DNA from: Epiperipatus broadwayi
Lineage: Eukaryota > Onychophora > Udeonychophora > Euonychophora > Peripatidae
NCBI GenBank assembly: GCA_028023455.1
Contig: JAQFVV010012405.1
Location: forward strand, 1,507,677 to 1,571,676
Length of the DNA stretch: 64,000 nt
Direction of reading: 5' to 3'
Part shown: piece after piece, positions 10,753-22,469 of the stretch
Layout of the letters: every line of letters starts with the position of its first letter
How positions within the stretch are numbered: the first letter of the stretch is position 1
The notes under the pieces: model-generated
Databases searched by the model: none
What the model saw: the letters and a program-made list of their open reading frames with translations, nothing else
Told to the model about the DNA's origin: nothing
Translations under genes and position numbers: made by a program

Positions 10753-13199
10753 TTATTAATATGCATATGTGAATTAAGTATGACCAGAAACGTTAACTTG
10801 CTAATAGATATTCAATTAAAGATGGATTAGATTTATGGCAGATAAATACGTAGAAATGCCTATTCTAAATAACAGTTGTCTTTTATTACAAATACAATTA
10901 ACCAAAAAATGGATGGTAAATACTTAGCAATAATTGTTAATTATTTACATGATTAAATTATTCCATGAGACCAAATAGTATATGATTATCACAATGTGAT
11001 AAAAAGAATAATTATATATTAATTAATACGATTTTTTTTTCATTTTCCTATCAAGAACTGATACAAGTTTTTTGTTTGCCCAAACCTACTTTATTCACTG
11101 TTACTTCATTCAATTCCTAAATGGTAGTAGTAGCAAGCATGGGATTTTTTTTTTTTGGGGGGGGGGGGATTGATGTCGATTTTGAAATGTTTTGTGATTA
11201 AAATGTAAGACACTACAAAATAATTGGTACTGGTCGATAATCAGAAGAACATTTTACTTTTCAATACAGTAGTCTTTTCTTTATTCACTGTATTTGGTTT
11301 TGAAAATTTTTTAGATTATAAGAATACATCTTTAGATCCTCATAATAAACTGAAACACAGCTAAGATTAAACAAAAAAAAATGGCAGCAAGTTTTTTTTT
11401 TCTGTTTTCTGATTTTGTTCATATATATACAATTAACTTATTCATTATAAAACGTTAAAGATCATTTTGAAATTTTATTTGGGTAATAGTTTTTAAATAA
11501 TAGGTATGTAGATTAGCAATATTCAATACTGTATGATAAACATCACTTATGTCATTTTCAGATTTTTGAACGAAATGACCTAAAGATCATATAACCATTA
11601 CTTGAATCATAAGAAATTGATAATCCGAGAAATGACAGTTAAATTAAAATAAAGGGTGATGAGAAAGAAATATAATCTCATAGAGTATATTCATCATACA
11701 TTTGCAAAGATCAATAGATAAAATCAAAGAAAAAAACAAAAAAATGATCAATGAAGAGAATGAGAATTGTTGAAAATGATGAAGAAATGCTCAAATCAGT
11801 AATATTTTAACATATTACATAAAAAAAACAATGAAATGCAGATTATATATAAACATGATCAAAAAAAAAAAAAGTGATGAAAAAATCTAAGTTAATGACT
11901 TTGAACTAAGCAATGTAAAAAATTTTGCACACCTCGGAAATGAAATCACTAAGTAATCCACAATATTCCGAGTAAGAATATGGAAAAGAGATGAAATTAG
12001 ATTAAAAACAAAATCATATGTAATGGGTATGGGAAATGATAAGATTCAAAAAAAAAAAAAAGAATTTTGATATTTGAAAATATATGCTTCAGAAAAATGA
12101 AGATTTTTGCAAGTAACCAAATCTGAAAAAATTTTAATGATGATGATCAAAGGAAAGCTACTAATTTTATGGCCACATCTTTTGGTTAATCAACAAGCAG
12201 AAACTAAAGATCCTAATTTCTAATGTTATAAAAATCACAAACAGAAAAAATCCTTCCATTCAAAGTATGGCTGGATGACTTTAAAAATGATATAAATCTT
12301 GACAACATTCATTAAGCCTTCTTGTAGGGAGTAGAGATAACGAGAGAGAGGGAGAAAACATCACATATATCATGAGCCAATAGATCTTGACGATGAAGCT
12401 ATCATTTAAACCTATGGTTGCATCCTAGAAGTTCAGCATCATTGTGAAGCTTTTTATTATCAACATATCTTTTGTCTATTTTTTATTACTTGATCTTTGT
12501 ATCTATTTTGCAATTATATTGGAATTGCATATTGTATTTTATTTTAGAGCAAACTCTAAAACTTTTCCCTGGCCTTTTTAATCTTTAAAGCTATACTTTC
12601 TTGTAATGATCATATCGTTCATTATCACACCCAATTTTAGCAGCCTAATCTCTTCCAATAATAATAATAATGTCTTTTTTATGAGGCACCTTACAAGTGT
12701 TAGTTTTGATCATAATAAAACTGAATTATCTGATAAAAGTGTGTATATATGGATTACTCTGACATTAAAAAAGGTATGTTTTGAATCTAGATACCATTAT
12801 TATTGCACTTGATAAACTTTCAAGCCAACAATGCACTTGTTTTTTTTTTACCAAGTAAAAATTCTGCATCAGGTTTGTACTCTGCATCATTTCGTAAACA
12901 AATGATCTCACAGCCATTTAGTTCTTTAGAATCTGGCCAATGTAACTAAGCTAATCCAAAAATGACATATTTGTATTCATATGTTTCTTTTCAGATTATA
13001 ACTAATTTTTCTCATGATCCATAAAGTTTGAACTTTTCAGATATCCATAGAAAGCATGCATATTAACGGTTAAAAGTCTTTTCAGCAACAAATTTTTTGA
13101 TTCAATGTCAAAATATAATTTCCATGTAAGTAGCATCACATTCTATTTACGTTTGTCTTTATGACCCATTAAGCAATACTTATCCAACTGATCTAATTT
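10753..13199. other. No supported gene
   Basis: AT-rich with poly-T/G at 11145-11168 and several poly-A runs. A slightly more complex block at 12290-12450 contains GA-rich DNA and no recognisable coding sequence. Confidence 0.4.
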
Positions 13200-14000
13200 G
13201 TCCTGGTAGAACATAAACCGGCCTTTGATCTTTTCTGATTAACAAACCCTATAGTGAGTGCTAATAACATATGCTATATCTAATGGCAGTTGTTAAAGAT
13301 GATTTATCTGTTCCTTCCTTCACTGAATTATAAATCTTATTCTGCCTTCTAAGCCAATTGTAATTTTTCTCTTTTTTTATCAATATTAAATTATCTAAAA
13401 TAAAATCAAAAGCATTTGGGCATAGGCTATAATCTATAAAAAAAAATTCTAATCGCATTAAACATTCCTTTTCTCCAAATTAAATTGATCTATTTATTAC
13501 ACTTTATTATATATTTATTTTTCCAGATGTGGTTCATTTATTCTTTTCTTCCTGTCCCATTTTAATAAAAGCTGCTTTGTTAATTCCATTATTTTAAAAG
13601 TTCTAAAAAAAAAAAAATCATAGTCTCTACCTATTTCACTCCCTTTACCTTTAAATTTTTCCCACTTTCACCCAATTATCCAGATCCTCTTTCAAAAACT
13701 TATATTCCAAAAATGTGTTCAATACTTATTCTCCCAATTTCCACATGAGCTACATCTACAATCTAAATCCTCGTTCCACATTTTGCCTTCTTTACTTGTT
13801 AATCTAAATCTTCTACCCTTGAACCAAATAAGTTTCCTTTAGTATTATCACACATAATTTCATATTTTATAATTTTTATTCTTATTCAATGTATTTTTTT
13901 ATTCATATTCATTTTCCATAACTCTTACTTTCTTTTATTTAACTAACTTATCTATCTTCTTTTCCCCCTCCTTAGGTATCTATACTTTCTCTTACATTTA
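13200..14000 (-). pseudogene. Possible decayed LINE 3' region
   Basis: The minus strand is purine-rich and can be read as broken protein-like stretches. Around 13740-13810 it contains CSSC, then about ten residues, then H, then W. This resembles the Cys/His knuckle near the C-terminus of many non-LTR retrotransposon proteins. The 65-codon ORF at 13261-13458 (YNWLRRQNKIYNSVKEG) is on the same strand. Stops and frame changes are frequent. The assignment is tentative. Confidence 0.25.
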
Positions 14001-14084
14001 ACTATTTCTTATACTAATACAAAAATAGCTCTCTACTCAAGGTTAGTCTATTGAAAGTTTGAGTAATAGTAAATAATAACAGAT

Positions 14085-14260
14085 GATAGTGCATTTCACT
14101 TCCTATTCTTGTGTCATTTTCTAGCTTTTGTCTTTATCAATGAGAATTTGAGTTTCAAAGTTGAAATTAATAAAGCCAGTCATCTAGTAATCACCTTTAA
14201 TTCCCATTTTTACTATCAAACTACAAGTTTGAAATTCAAAAATGTCAAGTAAAATATATT
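14085..14260. repeat. Dispersed repeat shared with 57.25-57.42 kb
   Basis: The blocks TTTTCTAGCTTTTGTCTTT, then AATGAGAATTTGAG, then ATCACCTTTAATTCCCATTTT, TTTGAAATTC match, in the same order, sequence at 57282-57405. It is an old interspersed repeat with no terminal structure that I could fix. Confidence 0.5.
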
Positions 14261-15134
14261 ACAATGTATAAGGTGTCATATAATTGGGAATAAAAGTTCA
14301 TTATTCTTAAATCCCCAAAATGTTTTATCATTAGATCAAGTCTATTATATTTTCTCTAATCTACTTTTACTAATTTCTTAACATGATCTTTTACTACATA
14401 TGTTAAGCAATTTTCATTTTAATATCCATTATAATTTTTTAAACTTTTCTCATATGACATTTTTCACTGTAATTTTAATTTTATCAAAACATAAACAAAA
14501 AAAAAAGCGCGAGAAAGGGGGAGAAAAAGAACAACAACAACAAAAAAAACTAATAAAGTTTTATGAAACAAGTTAAGATAGAATACATATATATTTATGA
14601 GTCACATTTTAAAAATAGTTAAGAAAATAATAAAGTAAAAAAAAAGTGATTTAATTATTTTACTAAAAATATATTATTTACTTTTAAAACGGAATACAAT
14701 ATAGTTTTTAAACGTGACAGCTTACGCATATAAGTTAACGACAACAATTTTGAACTTTGATTACCAAATAAATAATCATAACATACTAAGTTTCATTAGC
14801 ATACATTAATCTCCGATTCGTACATCTTCTACATTAACAGTTTAGAAAATAAAATTACACGGTTAATTTGACCTAATGCAAAAATTCTTCTTTGCTTTAT
14901 CTACTTGCTTATATAATTCAATTACAAAATGATATAATTTATAAATTAAAACGAAGCATTAATTACATTTACGGTTTTAAGCAGAAGCTAATAACGGTGC
15001 CAATAAAGTGATTTCATGCTTATCAGTAAAACATAGATAGTGAAATAAAACACAAACTTAAAACTATAACTAAGCTAATAAAAATAGTACATATTACATT
15101 AATAAACTATATAATTAAGAAAATATTTAATATT
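14261..15134. other. No supported gene
   Basis: AT-rich. A plus-strand frame without a start codon runs open from roughly 15020 through the GC-richer island to about 15295. I do not interpret it as coding. Confidence 0.35.
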
Positions 15135-15235
15135 ACCACGCTAAACACTCCGCTACGCTCAATTAGTACTAGCATTCTCCGCCATGTGCGTCTGCAAAAA
15201 GATACTCTTCTGCCATCTAGCAGCTGGTGGGCTGA
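15135..15235. promoter_or_regulatory. CpG-containing island, possible promoter or first exon
   Basis: About 100 bp with several CpG dinucleotides (CACGC, CCGCTACGCTC, CTCCGCC, GTGCGTC) in otherwise CpG-poor, AT-rich DNA. Read on the minus strand it has AGATGGCAGAAGAG, a YY1-like start context with a 15-codon ORF, and a donor-like GTAATATT after GCGTG. On the plus strand, CTGCCATCTAGCAG (15210-15223) resembles the insulator CTCF motif in 10 of 12 core positions by my comparison. Which strand, if any, is transcribed cannot be decided from sequence. Confidence 0.3.
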
Positions 15236-15763
15236 GTTATTAAATAATTGTGTGTGGCTTGTCACCACGCTACTAATTATGAAAGGTTAACAGATCGTTC
15301 CTGATAAATAGAAACATTTTTCAAATTTGACATATTAGAAGACCAAAAATCTCCTTTTTTTTCTTTATAATATCGTGACAATTATCGTTTTGAAATCCTG
15401 TTTAACGTTTTCTGTTTATATTTTTAGATATAAGTGATAGTGGAGACGCATAATCTAAGAAAAAAGATTACCGTACTGTACATGTAGACATTATTTGAAA
15501 ATATTTTATGGATTAAAGCCTACTGGAGAATTTAACCATCTAAATTTGTATTATATATATTATGTGTGTATGTATTCGTGCTTTGAATTTTAAAAATTTC
15601 CACCCATCTAAATAAATTATTTCGTTTCGCCCTTTGTTCAATTTGAAATAAAATAATCATTAATCTGATTTTTCTTTATTTCCATCCTTCCCTCCTTCTT
15701 TTTTAGCTTTTGAGAAGAAGAATAAAAAAAAGTAATTTTGGATGAATGATGAGAAACCTACAG

Positions 15764-15863
15764 GTTCCGTCCAAATGCCCTAACAGATGTTTTGAAAGTA
15801 ACCCTTTTAAGAATTTTATCAAGCAATTCAGAACCGGTATTTCAATTTGAAAAGATTTGCCAG
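15764..15863 (+). CDS. Candidate internal exon, unrecognised gene
   Basis: A 100-nt open segment preceded by ACCTACAG (AG at 15762-15763) and followed by donor GTATAAAT after CAG. The frame starts with one base of a split codon and ends on a codon boundary. It begins FRPNALTDVLKVTLLRILSS and ends with FQFEKICQ. Composition is protein-like and GC-richer than the flanks, and an in-frame stop just upstream of the acceptor fits an intron. The acceptor's pyrimidine tract is weak, which lowers confidence. I do not recognise the protein. Its phase does not allow direct joining to the exon at 1157-1215, so if one gene is involved other exons lie between them. Confidence 0.4.
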
Positions 15864-17517
15864 GTATAAATAGACATTGACTGATAGTACAGGATGAGTG
15901 AGCAAAACAAACTACTTTAAAATAGATCTGATGTTCTTAACCATTTCTTTAAATAATCTCGAATTGTTTCACTTGTAAATTCCCGCACTGTTTTCCTTTA
16001 TCTTTTATGTAGTTATTATATATTTCATAATTGAACCAGTCGGCCATAATAAATGAAAAGAGGTGCTATTTTTACAACTTTAGAATTATCGGTAGTTTTC
16101 TGATGTAATGATAACAAGCTTATCATAGGAGAAAAGGTCAAAGATTCGTCCGCTCAATACTAACCCTCTCCCCTCTATCTAATCTTTTATATATATTGTG
16201 TGTATATATAACAACTTATTAATAGTTGCAGATTGAAAGTTACAAAACAAAGATATGCATTTGTAAATTAACTTAAATCATTTTTTTTTAAAAATAATAT
16301 TGTTGGAAATGAAAATGTGTTCAAGTTAGTTATCAAAATGAATTATCAGTTTAGAAAAAAATCCTGTTTTTCTTTTAAGCAAATAAATTTTGATTGACAT
16401 TGGATTGTAGACATTTCATGCTTCATCTTTTGATCAGGATATATATAAAAATGGCTCCTTGCAAAAAAATTTACACACTTGAGTGAGCTACACTCATATA
16501 CTGCCACTTATTAACTCTCATTAAACTAAATATATAAAAAAAGTCGTTTTTATTGAATAGTTTTTGTTCAGGCTTTTACATTAATTAATCCAATTAAATT
16601 TTTGATAACCCTCTTTAACTGATTAAGATATGTAACAGAAGAAAGAAAAAATCTATATTTTTTTAGCTACGTTAAGTTTTGATATGAAAAGTCTTAACTT
16701 TTTTTTTTGTTTACCATTTTGTTAGCAATCTGTATAATATTATTTTCTCTTTAAGCAAAATGTTTACTAAAAACATAATTTTAGTTTTCTAAATCTGCTT
16801 CTAAAATATTCTTCAGGTACCATTTTATTAAAACAAAATCAATGACTTAGAAATGGCCAGACAATTTCTTTGCCTTCATTTCTAATTTTATTTTCTTTAC
16901 AAAAATAAAATATAAAACTATCATTTCACGTTATTTATAAAACAAAAAAATATTTTTAAAAAATCATGCACTTAAAAATGATTTCAATAAAAATGAGATT
17001 TTACTTATAAAATCAAAACTGAATTAAATATTATTTATTAAATAAATATTTACAAAATTTTTACTTTATCCGCATTCACACACACACATAAATATTTTAC
17101 TAATGCTTAAGACAATATTATTAATTCACAAAAAAGATTTTGATATGGTTAAATAAATCAATTTTTTATTTCTTTGCTTTTTACATATTTTACATATTTA
17201 CTACTATATTTATTACGTATGTACACTAATCTTACACTCTTTGAAGTAACCACTTAACTATATATGGTTTAAATAATGGATGACTAGTCTATAATCTTAT
17301 CAGCTACTTGAAAGATATATATATATACTGATTAATAAACACAAGAAACTAAAATCAGATATAAAGAAAGTGGAAATAAATAATTGTATTGTATTAGAGA
17401 TATGAGAGTTATTTGATTCAAAAAATAAAAAAATACGATTTTAGGAGATCTTATTTAGACTGAAGAAAATTGAATTAAAAGTCTTTAGAAAGTTTTAAAA
17501 ATAGTAATATATAAATA
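15864..17517. other. No supported gene
   Basis: AT-rich with short TA, CA and poly-A runs. Confidence 0.5.
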
Positions 17518-17763
17518 AAAGGAGTAAATCATCCTTCTTCAGGCTATGACTTAAAAGCACTCTAAATGTTGGGCAAAGGAATCAAGAATAGAATTCTTGG
17601 TAGTTCTGTTGTTAATAAGCATACCTATGTCAACAATGTTGGTAATTCAGTGTGTAATTAATTTATCAACCAGATAGAATATAACACTTAAGAGTTATTA
17701 AACTCATAATTAGTTTAGAGTGCTTTTAAATTATAGCCTGGGGAAGGGTGATTTATTCCTTTG
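17518..17763. repeat. Fold-back element F, copy 1
   Basis: The left arm reads AAAGGAGTAAATCATCC, then TTCAGGCTATGACTTAAAAG, then CACTCTAAA. The right arm is its inverse: TTTAGAGTGCTTTTAAATTA, TAGCCTG, GTGATTTATTCCTTTG. The arms are about 48 bp. Relatives lie at 27634 and 27933. No coding sequence is present, so it is a palindromic, MITE-like element. Confidence 0.7.
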
Positions 17764-17954
17764 TTTACATATACAAAACATTGGGCTACATTTAATTTAA
17801 AGTTTAAAAATAGTAATAAAAATACATTATATACAAATGTCAATTATTATATACCAGTTTAGAAGTATAGATGATTTGAACTCAGATTTTCAAGCACCCT
17901 TCAACTATCCACACTATCTCATACAACTGATACACATGACCACACACATGTAGA

Positions 17955-18020
17955 AAAGATTAATAATCACCAATATACGTATTTCGTGCTAAACCAGCAC
18001 TCATCAGTTGGTCCAAACTA
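17955..18020 (-). ncRNA. Type I hammerhead ribozyme, family A unit 1
   Basis: On the minus strand, the stem I strand ACCAA is followed by CTGATGA (18007 down to 18001). Stem II is GTGCT-GGTTT-AGCAC (perfect 5 bp), then GAAA (17985-17982), a palindromic stem III ATACGTAT, A17 at 17974, and then TTGGT, which pairs with ACCAA. All core residues CUGAUGA and GAAA are present, with a G-C closing stem II. The predicted cut is between 17974 and 17973. Stem III is too short to be stable in a monomer. Known hammerheads of this kind act as dimers, which fits the tandem arrangement. Confidence 0.75.
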
Positions 18021-18430
18021 TCATCTCTCACACACATATATAATCAATGCCCAGTTTATATTAATATAGCAAATCTTCATACTTTAATGGACAGGCTTCA
18101 ATCAACTGCAACCTCCAACTTTTCAGCCATCCATATCATTGAAAATCTGATGATGAAAACTCAAATCCCATGCTGATGATAATATTATTGCCATGCCCAT
18201 GTTGACCTGAAGTCACTCTGACCCCTCATGTATAGGACAGTGTCCATTCAATACATATAAGAGGGATGGACAGGATACAAGCTTAATATGTAAATATTTG
18301 AAACCAGGCACTCTTCACAAACCTGGGAGCTTAATTGTAAGTATAGAGGATTTGAACTCAGATTTTCAAGCACCCTTCAACTATCCACACTATCTCATAC
18401 AACTGATACACATGACCACACACATGTAGA

Positions 18431-18496
18431 AAAGATTAATAATCACCAATATACGTATTTCGTGCTAAACCAGCACTCATCAGTTGGTCCAGACTA
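18431..18496 (-). ncRNA. Type I hammerhead ribozyme, family A unit 2
   Basis: Same core as the copy 476 bp to the left: CTGATGA at 18483-18477, identical stem II, GAAA, ATACGTAT and the ACCAA/TTGGT stem I. A transcript through both sites would release a 476-nt monomer if both cut. A third, broken core (CTGATGA at 18729-18735, plus strand) ends before its second half. Confidence 0.75.
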
Positions 18497-18745
18497 TCAT
18501 CTCTCACACATATATATAATCAATGCTCAGTTTATATTAAGATGGCAATAATATTAGCATCAGCATGGGATTTGAGTTTTCATCATCAGATTTTCAATGA
18601 TATGGATAGCTGAAAAGTTGGAGGTTGCAGTTGATTGAAGCCTGTCCATTAAAGTATGAAGATTTGCTATCTTAATATAAACTGAGCATTGATTATATAT
18701 ATGTGTGAGAGATGATAGTCTGGACCAACTGATGAGTGCTGGTTC

Positions 18746-20495
18746 GGCTCACTAACTGTAAATTTTGTTATTAGTAAACGTTGTGGTCAGGTACACAACT
18801 AAAATTTACTTCCTATGCAAAATTTCAAAAAAGATCCTTTTATATACCTTAATACTTCTTTTTTTAATACATATAAAATAAAGCACCTTAAGACCTAGGG
18901 GAACTCATACTCGTAGCACTGGATGTTTTTTAATAGCTATGACACTACTTCTGGTTTTTCCCACTTGTATTAAATACAATGAAACAACATAAACATATAT
19001 ATATGTGTGTTGTGTGGATATGATTAAAATACATATGCATAAAAGTGTTTATGTGAGGTGAAAGGAAGTTTGTCAGTGAAAAAAGGATGAAACACTTTTA
19101 TTAAGAATGTTAGAAAAAGATTACAACATGAAATGAACAAAATTGGAAAACTATTGCTAAAGATAAAAAATGTGCATTCATTCAGCACTGACTTGATAAA
19201 AGCAGTAGAATAATAACGAGTGTCAATAGTGAATGTGCATCTTGGTGATATAAATCCTATTTTGGCATTAATGTGAGAATCTTTAATCAAATAAAAAATG
19301 GTAATAAAAGTGTATTATTTGGGATTCAAAATTCATTATCAACCAAGGATTTCTCACTTTTATAAAGTGGTTAGAAAACATTTTTATTGCCTATTATTTT
19401 AGTGCAAATAATGTGTTTATTTATAGAATAATAGAAAAAGAATTTTATACCAATAAAGATAGAATAGGCTTTAAATTACCTATTGCAGGATAAAGACATT
19501 TACTAAAAATAATTTTCATTAGACTAATCAATGCCAATTATTAAAATCTTATGATATTCAATTCTTGTTTTATCCTCTAGCTAAGAATAGTTACCTACAA
19601 ACTTGCTATATAGGATATGGACCAGAAAACATCATATTATGAATATTACAGTAAACAACTACATGAGATTCTACAAAAAATTTTACAGTATCGCTCCCAT
19701 TTCTGTGCCATTTGTTTCTAACCCACCTTTCTTTTGTGGATGTTCAAAATTCATGAATAATATTAATTAATACTACATATGTTTCAAACACATATATAAT
19801 ACAGATATATAACAGTATGTGTATATCCAATAAAATATAACTTTAAAACTATACATTCATTAAAACATCAACAAAAATAATAGAATATTGTATCTATTTT
19901 TAAGGGAAATGTATATACATACCTATGATAAAATATGTGAAAATACAAAAGATTAATAAAAATAAAACCACCAACTTTTGCCTTCATTCTAATTATGATG
20001 GAAATGGACAGTGATGAAATATAAAAGAAACAATTCTAGTTAATTTTAAATTGATAGATTTTACACCTGCTTTACTTAAACGCAAAAGTGCCTACAACCC
20101 AATTTTCTCATGTCATTTTATAATAATTGTAGGACTAAGCTGTTGCAATGTAAATTTAAAAAATTTTAAATGTTTAAATTTCTATTTAGTATTTATTTTT
20201 TGAATTGTTTGCAATCAATTGTGGATGTAGGAATTGTTATATCAATTTTTATTTGAATAATTTATTGTTATTGCGACAGTTTTTATTTCAAACTATCACA
20301 TAAAATTACAAAAAAGGTCAATCAAATTCATGTGATATTGTAATTTTTTCAAAATATTTTTGTAATATTAGGTCTTGTAGTAGTTGTTTATATTCATTGA
20401 AAGATTTTTACTTGCTGACATGCCCTACATGAATTTTTAATTTTATATACACATTCAACTTAGAAATTGCTTTACCTAGAGGTAATTATGTTAAT
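18746..20495. other. No supported gene
   Basis: The purine-rich plus-strand block 19020-19700 reads as broken protein-like fragments with many stops, possibly a decayed transposon gene, but I could not identify it. Confidence 0.35.
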
Positions 20496-21380
20496 CAGGG
20501 GTGGAGAACCTCTGGCCTTCAAAAGCTCTCAATACAGCCCCTGGACATTTTACAAAAACATATATAAAAATGCACTCTACTATTTAAACATGCATGTAGT
20601 TCAAATATTGAATTAAGTAAAATAAAATGTTCTTAGTTACATCCAACTTTTATAATAGTTCTAGTTCATTCCATCAGAAATGGAATATTCCAACAAATTA
20701 TTTATATTGTGTGATCTATGTAATTACAGATCTAATCTACGATACCAAATGCATTTTGTTTGTTTTTGTAGTGATTTTCTCAGATTAACTATAAATTCGC
20801 AAAAATTAAATTAGGATTTTACTTTGTTTTATTATTATTATTTTGCATTTTTTTTATTATGATAGCTACATGAAGAGGAGCTTCATCAAGTGATGTATCA
20901 TGTCTTATAAAAAGTCCAAAGAAAATCAGAAAATTCTATGAAGGCAAATTGTATTTTTTTTTAAAGCAGAAACTTCAAAACCATTTTCTGAGGGAGAGTT
21001 TATAAATGACTGTTTCCTGGCTGCTGTGGAATTAATATGGCCAGAACATCAAAAAAAAATTCAAGAATATACATATTTCATGAAGGATAGTTACAAGGCA
21101 AATTGAAAAAAATTGTCATTAACTATGGAACAATTATTAATAATAATGATATTACTTTATTTTTAATTCACAAAAAAATTACGACTCTCATTTAAAAAGG
21201 TCAAGCTGAAATTGGCTTGCCTGCAAAAAAAATATTGCCCACATTTAATGATTAGGGATAAATTAATTAAATGTTTGATCAAATATAACAGGCTAATTTT
21301 TAAATAGATAATTTTGTATACCCTGCGAATGATATAAATATCCAAATGGCCCTTGGCAGAAAAAAGGTTCCCCATCTCTG
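20496..21380 (+). mobile_element. Second hAT-superfamily relic
   Basis: The left end is CAGGGGTGGAGAACCTCTGG. The right end, read inward, is CAGAGATGGGGAACC. The 8-bp target duplication is ATGTTAAT (20488-20495) versus ATGTAAAT (21381-21388), one mismatch. The ends, the duplication size and the internal transposase remnant all indicate hAT. At 885 bp it is heavily deleted. Confidence 0.8.
20900..21106 (+). pseudogene. hAT transposase N-terminal fragment (GTF2IRD2-like type)
   Basis: The frame starting at 20900 reads MSYKKSKENQKIL, then one stop, then AETSKPFSEGEFINDCFLAA and VELIWPEHQKK. The KPF-(S/T)-GEF-C-A-E-P motif is characteristic of the segment after the BED finger in transposases related to the hAT-derived part of GTF2IRD2. 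The catalytic core and dimerisation domain are absent. It is inside the hAT ends in sense orientation. Confidence 0.65.
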
Positions 21381-21388
21381 ATGTAAAT

Positions 21389-22273
21389 CAAGGAAAGAAT
21401 GGGGAAAAAATTGCTAACTATAGAAATAGATTATTGGTAAAGATTTGCAGGAAGGTCAAGGTGAGGTTGCATAAACAATAAGAGGTTTAGAAAACCCTGT
21501 TATAAAAGACATCAGAACAAGATATTTAATATCATGAAAGATTATCAAAACAAATATATTGTGGGGGGGAAAGAGGGCAACCAACATGGAATTTGAATAA
21601 AGAAATAAACATAGAAAATAGAGTCTGAAATTATCAGAAGGTTTTGTGGATGGATAGAGAGCCATGGCAATGGGAAATTGAAAAATATTATGGAGTATTA
21701 TAGATTTTTAAGAAGAAAAACTTTCTCCAGGCATGCATTAACATATAAATATTGCATCATTTAATTTTCAAAAAAAGTACATTTGCTGGAACAAAAACTC
21801 TTAGTTTATATGCTATCTGTCAAATTCTGCAGAATTGTTTTGATTTCAAAGATAGATAATCATTCAATATTGTTCTGTATTTGCTTGGGATGAGTAAGAA
21901 AATCTGAAAATCAAATGCCAGCCAATAAAACATTGTTGTATAATAATATCTAGCAATGTATGGCAAGAGATTACATAAACAAGGAAATATTCACAATATT
22001 ACCAACTACTTACAAAAAAAAGTTGAAAACTTAAGAAACTTATTAATATATCAATTGACCAGTAGTGTACAGTTATCATAATTGATTGTTCTGCATCAGA
22101 AATACATTGTAGAAAAGTTTAATATTCATGACATTGTAATAATTGGCTATATATATTTTAGCACAGTAGATCAAAGCTCAAATCATCGATTCTGGTGTTA
22201 TAATGTCATATAACTCTCTAAGTGGCTAATCATTGGATTATTTATTTTTATCATTGCCAAACGTAAACTTGAT
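21389..22273. other. No supported gene
   Basis: AT-rich. The minus-strand ORF 21456-21665 is unrecognised and probably chance. Confidence 0.4.
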
Positions 22274-22465
22274 ATGCACTATTTTAATTTGCTGCTGAAT
22301 ATGGTCTTAGTTCCCATCCCGTTACTCTCTTCTGCTACTTGCAAAACTTTTAATTTTGATAATGAAAATAATCTCAAATGGCTTCAAAGAGCTCAGACCT
22401 TCCGTTCCTATATTTCAGTTGATGGATATGTTGTAGGATGGGATGAAGTTATTATTAGTATCTAA
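22274..22465 (+). CDS. Unrecognised short ORF, possibly gene fragment
   Basis: The 63-codon ORF has better than average coding-like composition, with NNLKWLQRAQTFRSYISVD followed by GYVVGWDEVIISI and a stop. I see no domain, signal peptide or membrane segment. Upstream sequence in frame is soon closed. It may be a fragment of a retroelement or a processed pseudogene. Confidence 0.2.
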   Translation: MHYFNLLLNMVLVPIPLLSSATCKTFNFDNENNLKWLQRAQTFRSYISVDGYVVGWDEVIISI

Positions 22466-22469
22466 TAAA

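Larger units (their letters stand above)
17865..18745 (-). mobile_element. Family A hammerhead retroelement: tandem units plus inverted partial copy
   Basis: Unit 1 spans 17865-18340. From 18341 the same sequence restarts almost identically, so the head-to-tail period is 476 bp. Around 18536-18545 it turns back, and the reverse complement of the first 200 bp of unit 1 runs to 18745, ending inside a hammerhead core. Tandem terminal repeats plus a partial inverted copy are typical of Penelope-like elements and their non-autonomous relatives, which are known to carry hammerheads. No reverse transcriptase or GIY-YIG domain is visible, so this copy is non-autonomous. Confidence 0.65.

Noticed and set aside
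14085-14260. Hammerhead in the 14.1-kb repeat
   Set aside because: The core is reduced to ATTGATA and GAAA with no convincing stem I or III; at most a fossil.
15020-15295. Long start-less plus-strand open frame of about 90 codons
   Set aside because: Its upstream half is low-complexity AT codons and no start or acceptor was convincing, so it is not called as coding.
19024-19290. 88-codon minus-strand ORF
   Set aside because: Phe/Ile/Ser-rich composition from AT-rich DNA; the opposite strand looks more like decayed coding sequence.
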